Shown: positions 1 to 8,500 of the stretch, piece after piece
Position numbering within the stretch: the stretch's first letter is position 1
Layout: the number at the start of each line of letters is the position of its first letter
Source of the DNA: a virus
IMG/VR virus record: IMGVR_UViG_3300021960_009052
Location: 1-32,463 of that record
Reading direction: 5' to 3' (one strand)
Length of the DNA: 32,463 nt
Position numbers and translations under genes: made by a program
Notes under the pieces: model-generated
The model's input: only the letters and a program-made list of their open reading frames with translations
Told to the model about the DNA's origin: nothing
The model's database searches: none

Positions 1-1671
1 AACGGTGAGGAGTTCTCAATGAGAAGAAACTTCTACAACAAACCATTGGCTACTTTGAACTGGGATTGGGAAATCAATTCTAACTTGAAGTTAAACACAT
101 CATTGTACGGTTCTGCTGGACGTGGTGGTGGTACAGGTCCTCGTGGTAATAACTACCGTAATGGTGATATGGATATTCTTCCATTCAGAAAAGACCTTAC
201 TGAACATTACTTAGAAAATGGTAGAGGTACCAGAGATGCGAATGGTTTCATCGATTTCGATGCTATCGTTGCAGCTAACCAATCAACAACTGATGGTTAC
301 ACTGGTGATATCTCAGGTTTTGAAGGATTATTAATCGGTTCTAACGGATTTAGAGATTCAAATGTAAACCGTTCAGTATTGGTAAGAAGAGCATCTATGA
401 ACTCACACAACTGGGTTGGTGGTATCTCTAACTTAGAGTATGAAAAAGGTAATTGGAAGACATCTGTAGGTGTTGACTTACGTTCTTACACAGGTTACCA
501 CTACAGAACATTAAACCACTTGATGGGATTAGATGGTTACTACTCAACAGGTAACGATAACTCTGCAGGTCAGATTATTGAAACTACAGTTGAAGCGTCA
601 CCATTTAACAACACAGGATTGGCTGGACCAAAGATTGATTACTACAATATTGGTAAAGTTGGATGGCAAGGTTTGAACGGTTTGGTTGAATACGGTGGTG
701 ATAGATTGACTGCTGTTGTTCAAGCGGGTGTATCTAATCAAGCTTTCCAAAGAATCGATTACTTCGACCAAGTTGGAAATCCTGAGTCTGATGTACAAAA
801 CCAATTAGGTGGTTATGTTAAGGGTGGTGCAAACTTCAACATTGATGAGAATCAAAACGTATTCTTCAATACGGGTATCATCTCTCGTCAACCATTGTTC
901 GACGCAGTTTTCCCTAACTACGCTAATGAAATCAACCCTGACCTTCAGAACGAAGAAATCCGTTCATTAGAATTGGGTTATGGTTATACTGACCGTAACT
1001 TATCTGTGAATGTAAACGCTTACACTACAACGTGGGGTAACCGTTTTGTTACTCGTTCATTGACTAACCAACAAGGTGTAGATGGATTTGCTCAGTTTAG
1101 AGATATTGATGTGGTACACAATGGTATTGAGGTTGAAGGTAAGTATCGTTTATCTAACAACACTAAGTTCAGAGGTATGTTATCTATGGGTGACTGGAGA
1201 TACACTAAAGACTTCGAGGCTGAGTTGTTTGACGAAAACCAACAATCAATTGGTACTGGTGTTCTTTACTTGAAAGATGCTAAGGTAGGTGATGCGGCTC
1301 AGTTCGTAGCTGCTGTAGGTTTAGACCAAAGATTTGGAAACAAATTGAGTATGGACGTAAACTATCGTTTTGTTGACGGTTTATATGCTGACTATTCAAT
1401 CACTGATTCAGACTTTACTCAACCTGATAACCAAGGAGCGTTGAAATTACCATCTTACGGATTGGTAGACTTAGGTCTTACTGCAAGATTTGGTAAGTTC
1501 ACTTTGAGAGGTAACGTAAACAACTTGTTGAACACAACATACATTGCTGAGTCTAACTCAAACATTCACGCTGATGAAAATTCAGTAACATGGAATGGTG
1601 TTGATGTTAGAAACTCTGTATGGTTCGGTTTCGGTCGTACATGGAATGCAAGTTTGAAATACAACTTCTAA
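1..1671 (+). CDS. TonB-dependent receptor, C-terminal part (5' end outside window)
   Basis: The reading frame is open from base 1, so the ATG at 19 is probably internal and the signal peptide, Ton box and plug domain lie upstream of the window. What is visible is a long series of alternating aromatic and polar strands rich in Gly, Asn and Tyr, typical of a 22-strand outer-membrane barrel. It ends in strands reading VDLGLTARFGKFTLRGNVNN, then LLNTTYI, and a final ASLKYNF. The terminal Phe is the outer-membrane sorting signal recognised by the BAM machinery. Family knowledge: such receptors import siderophores, vitamins or glycans using TonB energy. The substrate cannot be read from this part. 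A strong terminator follows directly. A receptor gene is unexpected in a phage. It could be a captured host gene with a role in uptake or superinfection exclusion, or it could mark a host-phage boundary or a chimeric assembly. Confidence 0.85.
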   Translation, partial: NGEEFSMRRNFYNKPLATLNWDWEINSNLKLNTSLYGSAGRGGGTGPRGNNYRNGDMDILPFRKDLTEHYLENGRGTRDANGFIDFDAIVAANQSTTDGYTGDISGFEGLLIGSNGFRDSNVNRSVLVRRASMNSHNWVGGISNLEYEKGNWKTSVGVDLRSYTGYHYRTLNHLMGLDGYYSTGNDNSAGQIIETTVEASPFNNTGLAGPKIDYYNIGKVGWQGLNGLVEYGGDRLTAVVQAGVSNQAFQRIDYFDQVGNPESDVQNQLGGYVKGGANFNIDENQNVFFNTGIISRQPLFDAVFPNYANEINPDLQNEEIRSLELGYGYTDRNLSVNVNAYTTTWGNRFVTRSLTNQQGVDGFAQFRDIDVVHNGIEVEGKYRLSNNTKFRGMLSMGDWRYTKDFEAELFDENQQSIGTGVLYLKDAKVGDAAQFVAAVGLDQRFGNKLSMDVNYRFVDGLYADYSITDSDFTQPDNQGALKLPSYGLVDLGLTARFGKFTLRGNVNNLLNTTYIAESNSNIHADENSVTWNGVDVRNSVWFGFGRTWNASLKYNF

Positions 1672-1690
1672 AAAAAAATATAATTATTTT

Positions 1691-1721
1691 CAGGAGGGGG
1701 TTTGACTCCCTCCTTTTTTTT
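1691..1721 (+). terminator. Intrinsic terminator after TonB-dependent receptor
   Basis: A 7-bp stem AGGAGGG/CCCTCCT with a 9-nt loop is followed by eight T residues. It lies 20 nt after the receptor stop codon. Confidence 0.85.
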
Positions 1722-1755
1722 GCCTAATTTTATCTCAAACATTAATTTAACTGCA

Positions 1756-1932
1756 ATGGCAAAACTACAAAAGATTGAAACTGATTACCGTTATTACGAG
1801 TATGAACTAACTGATGAAGAATATCAGTTGTACCAAGAAGATGAAGATACTTTTTGGGATGAGGTAGACCCTGAATGGGAATTTACGTGGGATAAACAAC
1901 CTGGTGATGAAATCACTATAATCGAAGAATAA
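1756..1932 (+). CDS. Small acidic hypothetical protein (58 aa)
   Basis: The frame is open from 1702, but that start would lie inside the preceding terminator. The ATG at 1756 (MAKLQKIETD) is preferred because it leaves an AT-rich leader after the terminator. The protein is strongly acidic and aromatic, with Tyr-rich (RYYEYEL) and Asp/Glu/Trp-rich stretches in the second half. There is no recognisable domain, signal peptide or membrane segment. It lies 13 nt before the next gene and is probably cotranscribed with it. A weak Bacteroidota-like promoter (TTTG at 1719, TAATTTAA at 1743, 20-nt gap) could drive both. A DNA-mimic or a small regulatory binding protein would fit the composition, but that is a guess. 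Confidence 0.6.
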   Translation: MAKLQKIETDYRYYEYELTDEEYQLYQEDEDTFWDEVDPEWEFTWDKQPGDEITIIEE

Positions 1933-1945
1933 ATTAATATATAAA

Positions 1946-2527
1946 ATGGCAAACTATCTAAAAAGTATGATTGAGGTCCACGGCAACGAAGATGTTGTTA
2001 AGAAAGTGGACGAACTATTGGAAGGTGTTGAATACAGTGATGTGAACACCTTTGCAAAGGCATTCTACGACAACGTAGAAGAAGGTGAGTCTGGTGGTGT
2101 ATTGAACACATGGTCAATAGACAACTTAGGTCCAAAGTGGACTTATCTATATGACATTCAAGGTGACGGAGCGTTCAGTGTTGAATCAGCATGGTACCCA
2201 CCGATTAAATTCTTTATCCACCTTTATAATATCTTAGTGGAACTTGACCCTGAGGTCTTTATTGAGGTGATGTATGAAGATGAAGGTTACGACCCAATTG
2301 GTGCTGTGGTTATCAAAAAGGATAAAGACGGAACTCCATGTATTTGGCAAGAGGAAGATGACGAAATGGAAGACCCAACGGTAGATATGGATTGGGATGA
2401 TGAGGAGTATGAACAAACTCAGATGGATTTCATGGAATCACTATACGAACGTCAACGAGAAATGGTTCTTTATTGTCACGATTTGATTGAAACTGACGGT
2501 GAACCTATTGAGGATTACGAAGGTTAA
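1946..2527 (+). CDS. YubB ferredoxin-like (DUF1281-type) protein
   Basis: 193 aa, very acidic. The centre carries the pattern known from the YubB/DUF1281 ferredoxin-like family of plasmids and phages: TWSIDNLGPKWTY at about residues 55-67, then ESAWYPPIKFF at about 80-90, and VMYEDEGYDPIGAVVI at about 108-123. In that family a small alpha/beta fold is preceded by a segment meaning roughly 'Trp, Gly-x-Lys-Trp' and then a 'W-x-PP' turn. Function in the family is unknown. The N-terminal 50 residues are helical and the C-terminal 60 are an Asp/Glu/Met-rich tail. The gene follows the 58-aa acidic gene and ends at a strong terminator, so the two form one short unit. The assignment rests on motif memory only. 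Confidence 0.6.
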   Translation: MANYLKSMIEVHGNEDVVKKVDELLEGVEYSDVNTFAKAFYDNVEEGESGGVLNTWSIDNLGPKWTYLYDIQGDGAFSVESAWYPPIKFFIHLYNILVELDPEVFIEVMYEDEGYDPIGAVVIKKDKDGTPCIWQEEDDEMEDPTVDMDWDDEEYEQTQMDFMESLYERQREMVLYCHDLIETDGEPIEDYEG

Positions 2528-2535
2528 TAAAAAAT

Positions 2536-2559
2536 AAGGGGGTATAACCCCCTTTTTTT
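2536..2559 (+). terminator. Intrinsic terminator
   Basis: The stem AAGGGGG/CCCCCTT has a TATAA loop and runs into a T tract. It lies just after the stop codon at 2527 and separates the acidic-protein unit from the glutamine synthetase operon. Confidence 0.85.
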
Positions 2560-2568
2560 ATGTATTTT

Positions 2569-2583
2569 ATGGGTAAGACCCAT
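2569..2583. promoter_or_regulatory. Small perfect inverted repeat upstream of glutamine synthetase
   Basis: ATGGGT-AAG-ACCCAT forms a 6-bp inverted repeat in the 52-nt gap between the terminator and the glutamine synthetase start at 2612. It could be an operator or an RNA hairpin in the leader. No host-type TAnnTTTG box is visible here. The role is a guess. Confidence 0.25.
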
Positions 2584-2611
2584 ATAATTATAGGGTATAA
2601 AACAATATTTT

Positions 2612-3745
2612 ATGAAAATTAAGTTAGAGTACATTTGGTTAGACGGTTACTACCCCGAACCAAATCTACGTAGTAAGGTAAAGGTAGTGAATGCACCAGT
2701 GCATGAAGTCAATGGAAAGAGAGTTCATGGTGTAGGATTGGAAGATTGTCCTGAGTGGGGATTTGACGGTTCATCAACGATGCAAGCTGAGGGTCACTTC
2801 TCGGATTGTATTTTGAAACCAGTGAGGTTGTATCCAAACCCGATGAATAAGGGTATGATGGATTCTTACTTGGTAATGTGTGAGGTGATGAATGCTGATG
2901 GTACACCTCATGAGACAAACACTCGTCACTTAATTGGTGAGGAAGAAGAAGGGTTGTGGTTTGGTTTTGAACAAGAATACACAATTATGAAAGATGGAAA
3001 ACCATTAGGTTTCCCTGCGAATGGTTTCCCTGAACCACAAGGTAAGTATTATTGTGGTGTTGGTAATGGACAGGTTCACGGTCGTGAGTTTGTGGAGCAA
3101 CACATGGAGAACTGTATCATGGCGGGTATCGATATTACTGGTACCAATGCTGAGGTTATGCTAGGACAATGGGAATATCAGGTTTTTTCAAAAGGTAAAA
3201 TTAAGGCGGGTGATGACCTATGGGTCTCTCGTTATATGTTAAACCAAATGTCTGAGGACTATGGATTTAAGATTGAGTTCCACCCTAAACCTGTGACTGG
3301 TGATTGGAACGGTTCGGGTCTACACTGTAACTTCTCCAACGATAGAATGAGAGGTGAAGGTGGTAAGAGTTATTTCGATGCTATCTTTAAGACATTTGAA
3401 TCACGTCATTTGGACCACATCAAATGTTATGGTTCATCTAATGAGATGAGGTTGACAGGTTTACATGAGACACAGAGTATTGATAAGTTCAGTTGGGGTG
3501 TTTCTGACAGAGGTGCGTCTATTCGTGTACCGTTGTCTACATCAAAGGATTGGGTTGGATATGTTGAAGACAGAAGACCAGCATCTAACGCTGACCCTTA
3601 TCGTATTACCTTCATCATTGCTGAGTCTATTACACAAGCTGAAGAGTTGGAAAAAACTTTACACAATATGTATAGTGAAGTAGAGGTTAGTGACCAAGTT
3701 CGTGAGATTATGGTTAACGAACCTTTGGAAAGAGAAAGTGAATAA
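2612..3745 (+). CDS. glnA: Glutamine synthetase, type II (eukaryote-like) form
   Basis: 377 aa, full length for a type II enzyme, which makes glutamine from glutamate, ammonia and ATP. The N-terminal beta-grasp domain begins LEYIWLDGYYPEPNLRSK. The substrate-binding segment CPEWGFDGSST is at residues 46-56. The metal-binding core is WFGFEQEYT around 116-124 (Glu120 and Glu122), followed by PLGFP and GKYYCGVG (131-151). NAEVMLGQWEYQ is at 179-190 and NGSGLHCNFS at 233-242. RLTGLHETQSIDKFSWGVSD begins at 280, and EDRRPASNADPYR is at 319-331. All key segments are intact, so it should be active. The C-terminal tail of about 35 residues is extra and acidic. It is the first gene of an operon whose next start overlaps its stop (TAATG). 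In a phage this would be an auxiliary metabolic gene supplying glutamine for purine and CTP synthesis. Confidence 0.95.
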   Translation: MKIKLEYIWLDGYYPEPNLRSKVKVVNAPVHEVNGKRVHGVGLEDCPEWGFDGSSTMQAEGHFSDCILKPVRLYPNPMNKGMMDSYLVMCEVMNADGTPHETNTRHLIGEEEEGLWFGFEQEYTIMKDGKPLGFPANGFPEPQGKYYCGVGNGQVHGREFVEQHMENCIMAGIDITGTNAEVMLGQWEYQVFSKGKIKAGDDLWVSRYMLNQMSEDYGFKIEFHPKPVTGDWNGSGLHCNFSNDRMRGEGGKSYFDAIFKTFESRHLDHIKCYGSSNEMRLTGLHETQSIDKFSWGVSDRGASIRVPLSTSKDWVGYVEDRRPASNADPYRITFIIAESITQAEELEKTLHNMYSEVEVSDQVREIMVNEPLERESE

Positions 3746-4086
3746 TGGAAACAAAGTTATCAGATAAAATTATTGAATTGGTTGAGAAGAGAGTGGGTGA
3801 ATATCCCTCTCTTATTCAATCTGGTTGGTATCCACCTGATGTTGTTATGTCTTTATTGGATAAGGGTAACAAAGAAATTTGGGGGAATAGTATTATCGAT
3901 GAGAAGATAGATAGATATGAAGGAGTTATTGAGTTTAGCCCAGGTTCTTCGTATATTTACTATAAGAGGAATAGTGAAGATACCACCTATTGGTTTGTCT
4001 GTTTGACAGATGAGAAAGGAAGGGATGGTATCTTATTCTTTATTAACGGTATTAAAAAACAAAAAATTAGATTACCATGGAATTAA
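3745..4086 (+). CDS. Hypothetical protein (113 aa) in the glutamine synthetase operon
   Basis: Its ATG overlaps the glutamine synthetase stop in a TAATG junction, which suggests translational coupling. Its end overlaps the thioredoxin start by 10 nt. I do not recognise the family. The N-terminal 35 residues look helical (LSDKIIELVEKRVGEYPSLI). The remainder alternates hydrophobic and polar residues with many aromatics (SSYIYYKRN, TTYWFVCLTDEKGRDGILFF), as in a small beta-sheet domain. There is no signal peptide or membrane helix and only one Cys. Its position suggests expression together with the redox genes but does not reveal its role. Confidence 0.75.
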   Translation: METKLSDKIIELVEKRVGEYPSLIQSGWYPPDVVMSLLDKGNKEIWGNSIIDEKIDRYEGVIEFSPGSSYIYYKRNSEDTTYWFVCLTDEKGRDGILFFINGIKKQKIRLPWN

Positions 4087-4394
4087 CATCAACACAGTTG
4101 AGAGAAAAAATGGATAGCGGTGAGAAGTTCATCGTTGATATGTATGCTGAATGGTGTGGACCGTGTAGAGTTATGGGTCCAATCATTGAGAAGTATGCTG
4201 AGAAACTAAGGTCAGAAGGTTCTGAAGTAGGAGTATATAAATTTGACATTGAGAGTGATAAGGAATTGGCTGTTGAGATGGGTGTACGTTCTATCCCAAC
4301 GGTTAAGGTTGTGTCTGAGGGTGAGGTATTGGCTACGAAGACGGGTATCTTGCAAGAAGCTCAATTGGAAGAATTAAAAGGAATGTTGTTGTAA
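4077..4394 (+). CDS. trxA: Thioredoxin
   Basis: 105 aa, the usual thioredoxin length. The active site AEWCGPCR is at residues 24-31 (Cys27 and Cys30), and the conserved cis-proline is in SIPTV (Pro74). The classical thioredoxin fold order is kept: an N-terminal strand, the active-site helix, KFDIESDKELAVEMGV, then cis-Pro. Family knowledge: it is a cytoplasmic dithiol reductant for ribonucleotide reductase and other enzymes. Phage T7 also uses host thioredoxin as a polymerase processivity factor. The start overlaps the previous gene by 10 nt, and the stop overlaps the glutaredoxin start (TAATG). The pairing with glutaredoxin suggests support for deoxynucleotide synthesis, although no reductase gene lies in this window. 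Confidence 0.95.
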   Translation: MELTSTQLREKMDSGEKFIVDMYAEWCGPCRVMGPIIEKYAEKLRSEGSEVGVYKFDIESDKELAVEMGVRSIPTVKVVSEGEVLATKTGILQEAQLEELKGMLL

Positions 4395-4672
4395 TGAAGC
4401 AGGTTGTATTATATTCTATGAAGGGATGTCCTTTTTGTGACCAGATGAAGGACTTATTAAAGGAATCCAATGTGGATTACATTGAAAGAGATATCGACGA
4501 GTACGAGAGAGAGTATGATACATTTGTTGAGGCAACAGGTAACGACTATATTCCTGCGTTCATGTTGATTGACCATGAGGGTGAGCAGGTTAACGATGTG
4601 AAGTTGATGGCACCCGACAGGGATTTTGATGACATCCACGAAGCGTTGGAAAAAATAAAACAATTCTTATAA
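4394..4672 (+). CDS. Glutaredoxin
   Basis: 92 aa. YSMKGCPFCDQMK at residues 7-19 contains the dithiol CPFC active site (Cys12, Cys15). It is followed by a helix, the strand YIERDIDEYE, and a cis-proline region in YIPAFMLIDHEGE, in the place of the usual TVP motif. Phe replaces the common Tyr in CPYC. The product is a small cytoplasmic redox carrier, comparable with T4 NrdC, that can reduce ribonucleotide reductase or glutathionylated proteins. It is the last gene of the operon and starts inside the thioredoxin stop (TAATG). A strong bidirectional terminator follows at once. The family call is firm; the partner is inferred. Confidence 0.92.
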   Translation: MKQVVLYSMKGCPFCDQMKDLLKESNVDYIERDIDEYEREYDTFVEATGNDYIPAFMLIDHEGEQVNDVKLMAPDRDFDDIHEALEKIKQFL

Positions 4673-4674
4673 AA

Positions 4675-4702
4675 AAAGGGGACTTCGGTCCCCTTTCTTT
4701 TT
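4675..4702. terminator. Bidirectional intrinsic terminator between convergent genes
   Basis: The 9-bp stem AAAGGGGAC/GTCCCCTTT is capped by a TTCG tetraloop. It is followed by CTTTTTAT on the plus strand and preceded by a run of A, so it can stop both the glutaredoxin operon and the minus-strand gene that ends at 4701. Confidence 0.9.
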
Positions 4703-5417
4703 ATATCATCATAAAATCTTTCATGTGGTCTTTCACTTGCCATGGGTAAGGTTCATCATTATATCCCAATACCTTTTGAAAGTCAAAGTTTAATAAATCC
4801 ATCTTTTGAATTTCTTCATCAATCCTTCCACCAAAACAAGCGTCCACAACATTGTTGATGAAATCTTCGCTGACGGTACTATTTTCTGTCCTCACATAAA
4901 CGGTATCATCACGGAACGATATTAATCTTATGTTGTCGGTATAATTTGCTGAGAAGATATGGTTGGCAATTTTCATTGCCAAAAATTTATATTTTCTTAA
5001 TTCAAATGATTGACCGTAATGGTCTTCAGATATCCAAGGTTTTTGAAATGGTATTGACTCGGCTGTTCTTACGGGTGAATCCATGTCATTAAAGAAATAG
5101 TGGTGTTTTGATATGTTATCGATGAATTTGATACTATACGGTAATAGATTTTCATCAAACTCACCATATCTAATTAAATCCACAAAGTTTATTGGTGTCC
5201 AATCCTCGTCTGATTTACCAATCTTTTCGTTAATCAATGCAGATACATCGAAGACATTTGTTAATGTGGTAAATCCGTTGAGTACAAAAAATCTATCCAC
5301 CCAAGTTACCCAAATAGATGTTTTTACTTTAGGGTCTAACTTTTGATGTTCGTTTATTATAATGTTGGCGATTCGATTACAAATGTCATAATCAAACTTC
5401 AATTTATTTTCTTTCAT
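4701..5417 (-). CDS. Divergent, shortened S-adenosylmethionine synthetase-like protein
   Basis: 238 aa against about 385 for MetK. Near the N terminus the pattern DYDICNRIANIIINEHQKLD followed by PK matches the MetK helix (D-K-I-x-D-Q-I-S-D-A-x-L-D-x-x-L-x-x-D-P). It is followed by a strand and GFTTLTNVFDV, in the place of the MetK G-E-x-T-T-x-x-x-V-D segment. EDHYGQSF recalls GDQGLMFG. At the C terminus KMDLLNFDFQKVLGYNDEPY and then PW line up with the MetK ending L-D-L-L-x-P-x-Y...GHFG...F-P-W-E. The GHPDK catalytic segment is absent and the middle of the protein is missing, so normal catalysis is doubtful. It could be an inactive regulator, a subunit, or an enzyme with another substrate. 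It is transcribed alone on the minus strand, divergent from the fibre genes. The homology is my own alignment by eye. Confidence 0.5.
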   Translation of the reverse strand: MKENKLKFDYDICNRIANIIINEHQKLDPKVKTSIWVTWVDRFFVLNGFTTLTNVFDVSALINEKIGKSDEDWTPINFVDLIRYGEFDENLLPYSIKFIDNISKHHYFFNDMDSPVRTAESIPFQKPWISEDHYGQSFELRKYKFLAMKIANHIFSANYTDNIRLISFRDDTVYVRTENSTVSEDFINNVVDACFGGRIDEEIQKMDLLNFDFQKVLGYNDEPYPWQVKDHMKDFMMI

Positions 5418-5481
5418 ATGTTGTTAAACTTATTTGATGAAATTATATGAAATTCTTTCTATACCTTAAAGAGTTGTTGTG

Positions 5482-5528
5482 TATTTATTGTATAGAATTG
5501 GAATACGTAATATTTATTACTATAAACC
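5482..5528 (+). promoter_or_regulatory. Two TATTTATT elements, candidate phage promoter for fibre gene 1
   Basis: TATTTATTGTATAGAA (5482-5497) and TATTTATTACTATAAACC (5511-5528) lie 50 and 19 nt before the ATG at 5548. They match a motif that recurs before several other genes (10194, 22335 minus, 23245, 27946, 30362). The promoter role is inferred. Confidence 0.45.
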
Positions 5529-5547
5529 TTGATACCTTTATAATTGA

Positions 5548-8500
5548 ATGGCTAAAAATATTAAAATAGTTCCTAATCCAACAGGTTCTACACCATATAT
5601 TCTTTTTACTAATGATAGTGGCGATGAAATAGTCATGAACGTCGCTGATGATGGTTCACTTATTTTTTCAGGAAAGACACAAGGAGATGAACTTGTAAAG
5701 ATGGATGCCGACACTCTTAACTTTCATGTTAAGGGTGATATTGACTTTGATAATGACATTAACTTCAAAGGAAATTTAGGTACTGATTCCAGTGGTGATT
5801 GGGTTGGTAGTGATGAAAGAATCAAAGGTCAGAAAGGTGAAGTTGGTCAAAAAGGTCAAAAAGGTCTTAAGGGTGACAAAGGTTTCAAGGGTTCAAAAGG
5901 TACCAAAGGTATTTTAGGTCCTGTAGGTGAAAATGTTAAAGGTCAAAAAGGTGATAAGGGTGACGATGGTTTCGGAGGTTCATGTCCACCACCACCAACA
6001 ACTTTTACATGGTTTTATGAGGATTGTATTCCAGGTTGGGACCCTACCGCATCAGATAATGTGATAGAAATTTGGTACTCAGGGTTTATGAGTGTTCCTG
6101 CCTATGACGGTGATTATTTCTGTGAAATAAATTCAAGGGTATCACAAAGACATGCCTTACAACAGACCGTGACGGTAGAGTCGGGACAAGAATACGAACT
6201 TTCTTTTGCTCATAGAGGTAGGTCTTCAGGAGGTCCCTTCCCTAACATCATGAATGTTAAGATTCAAGGAGGTTCTACAAATATCGATGTGGGTACATTT
6301 ACTGGTATTACTTCGGCTTGGACAGTAAACACACATACATTCACACCTACAGATTCAAGTCTAGTGTTGACATTTAGTTCTACCACTGCGAGTGATGGTG
6401 GTAACTTTTTGGATGCTGTAGAATTGACCAAAACATCTGATGGTACTGATGTGATGGTAAACGGTAGTTTTGAGGAATTTCAAACGGGTAATGTTGGTCA
6501 GAAAGGTACTAAAGGTGATAAAGGTCAAAAGGGTGATACACAAAAAGGACAGAAAGGTACTAAGGGTGATAATCCTAAAGGTCAAAAAGGTCAACAGGGT
6601 GCATCGCCACGAGGTAATCAGGGTGCTAAAGGTACTAAGGGTCCTCAAGGTGGTTTAGGTACTGTTGGGGACAACTTCCAAGGTTCAACAGGTCCTACAG
6701 GTGATAGTAGTCCAGGTGATAAGGGTCAAAAGGGTGAAGCATCTAAAGGGGATAGAGGTCCTGTTGGTGATAATAACCCAGGTCCTAAAGGTCCTACAGG
6801 TCAGAAGGGTGAAAAAGGTATTAAAGGTATTAAAGGATTCACCGCACCTGCTGGTGGGACTGGTGATAAAGGACAAAAAGGTGTTAAAGGAGCCAAAGGT
6901 ACAAAAGGAGTTGATGGACCGAAAGGGGTCAAAGGTTTCAAAGGTGATAAGGGAGTAAAAGGTAATAAGGGTGGTACAGGTGCATCACCACAAGGTAATA
7001 AAGGTAATAGAGGGGCATCACCTCAAGGTCCCCAAGGTTCTACAGGTACTTCACCAATTGGTTCTCAAGGTAATCAAGGTGGTCAGGGTGCTCAAGGTGG
7101 TGTTGGTGATTCAACAAAAGGTAACAGAGGTTCTCAAGGTGATGCCAATCAAGGTGCTAAAGGACCAAAAGGTTATGATAATCCAGGTCCAAAAGGACCG
7201 ACGGGTGATACAAATCAAGGACCGGGTGGTTCAACAGGACCAACGGGGCCTGGTGGTGACAAAGGGCCAACAGCACCTGCAGGTGGTGTGGGTGACAAAG
7301 GGCCGACAGGTAATGATGGACCAAAAGGTAATAAGGGTATCAAAGGTGGTACGGGAGCCAAAGGTAATAAAGGTCAAAAAGGTGCTCAAGGTCCAAAAGG
7401 TAATAAAGGTAATAAGGGTTTAAAAGGATTCAAAGGGGTCCAAGGTAATTCACCTAAAGGTCCTAAAGGGTTTATTGGTGACTCACCACAGGGACCACGA
7501 GGAGCTACAGGTGCATCACCGCAAGGGCCACAAGGTGTACAAGGAAATCAAGGTGGACAAGGTGGTGTAGGTGCATCGACACAAGGACCTCAAGGTACAA
7601 CAGGTGATTCTAATCCTGGTGCTAAAGGACCTAAAGGTTATGCTAATCCAGGTCCAAAAGGTGGATTAGGTTCAACAGGTCCGATAGGTGATAAAGGTTA
7701 TACTGCTCCGGCAGGTCCTAAAGGTATTAAAGGGCCAACAGGAAATGACGGACCGAAAGGTAACAGAGGTGCTGCAGGTGCTGATGGACCAAAAGGTAAT
7801 AAGGGTACTAAAGGTAACAAAGGTTTCAAAGGTGTTCAGGGTAATTCACCAAAAGGTCCTAAAGGGTTTATAGGTACATCTCCTCAGGGTGCTGGCGGTT
7901 CAACAGGTGATTCGCCACAAGGTCCGAGAGGTAATACTGGAGGACAAGGAGGGCAAGGTGGAGTTGGTGACTCAGTAAAAGGATATAGAGGTCCTCAAGG
8001 TGATGCAAATCCTGGTGGTAAAGGGCCTAAAGGTTATGCTAATCCAGGTCCACAAGGACCAGGTGGTTCTACAGGTCCAACAGGGGACAAGGGTTACACT
8101 GCTCCGGCAGGTCCTAAAGGTATCAAAGGACCTACAGGAAATGATGGGCCAAAGGGTAATAGAGGTGCCGCGGGTGCTGACGGACCAAAAGGACTTAAAG
8201 GATTTAAGGGTACTAAAGGTAATAAGGGACCACAGGGTAACTCACCACAAGGAGCCAAAGGTCCACAAGGTAATTCACCGAAAGGTAATAGAGGAACTAC
8301 AGGTGCATCACCAAAGGGTAATAGAGGTGGTGCTGGTGGTCAAGGTCCACAGGGTCCTACAGGTGGTAATAACCCAGGACCAAAAGGACCTAAAGGTTAT
8401 GCAAATGTGGGTCCAAAAGGTCCAAAAGGTTATGCTAATCCAGGTCCTAAAGGATATACTTCAACTGATAAGGGACCAAAAGGATATAAAGGTCCAACTG

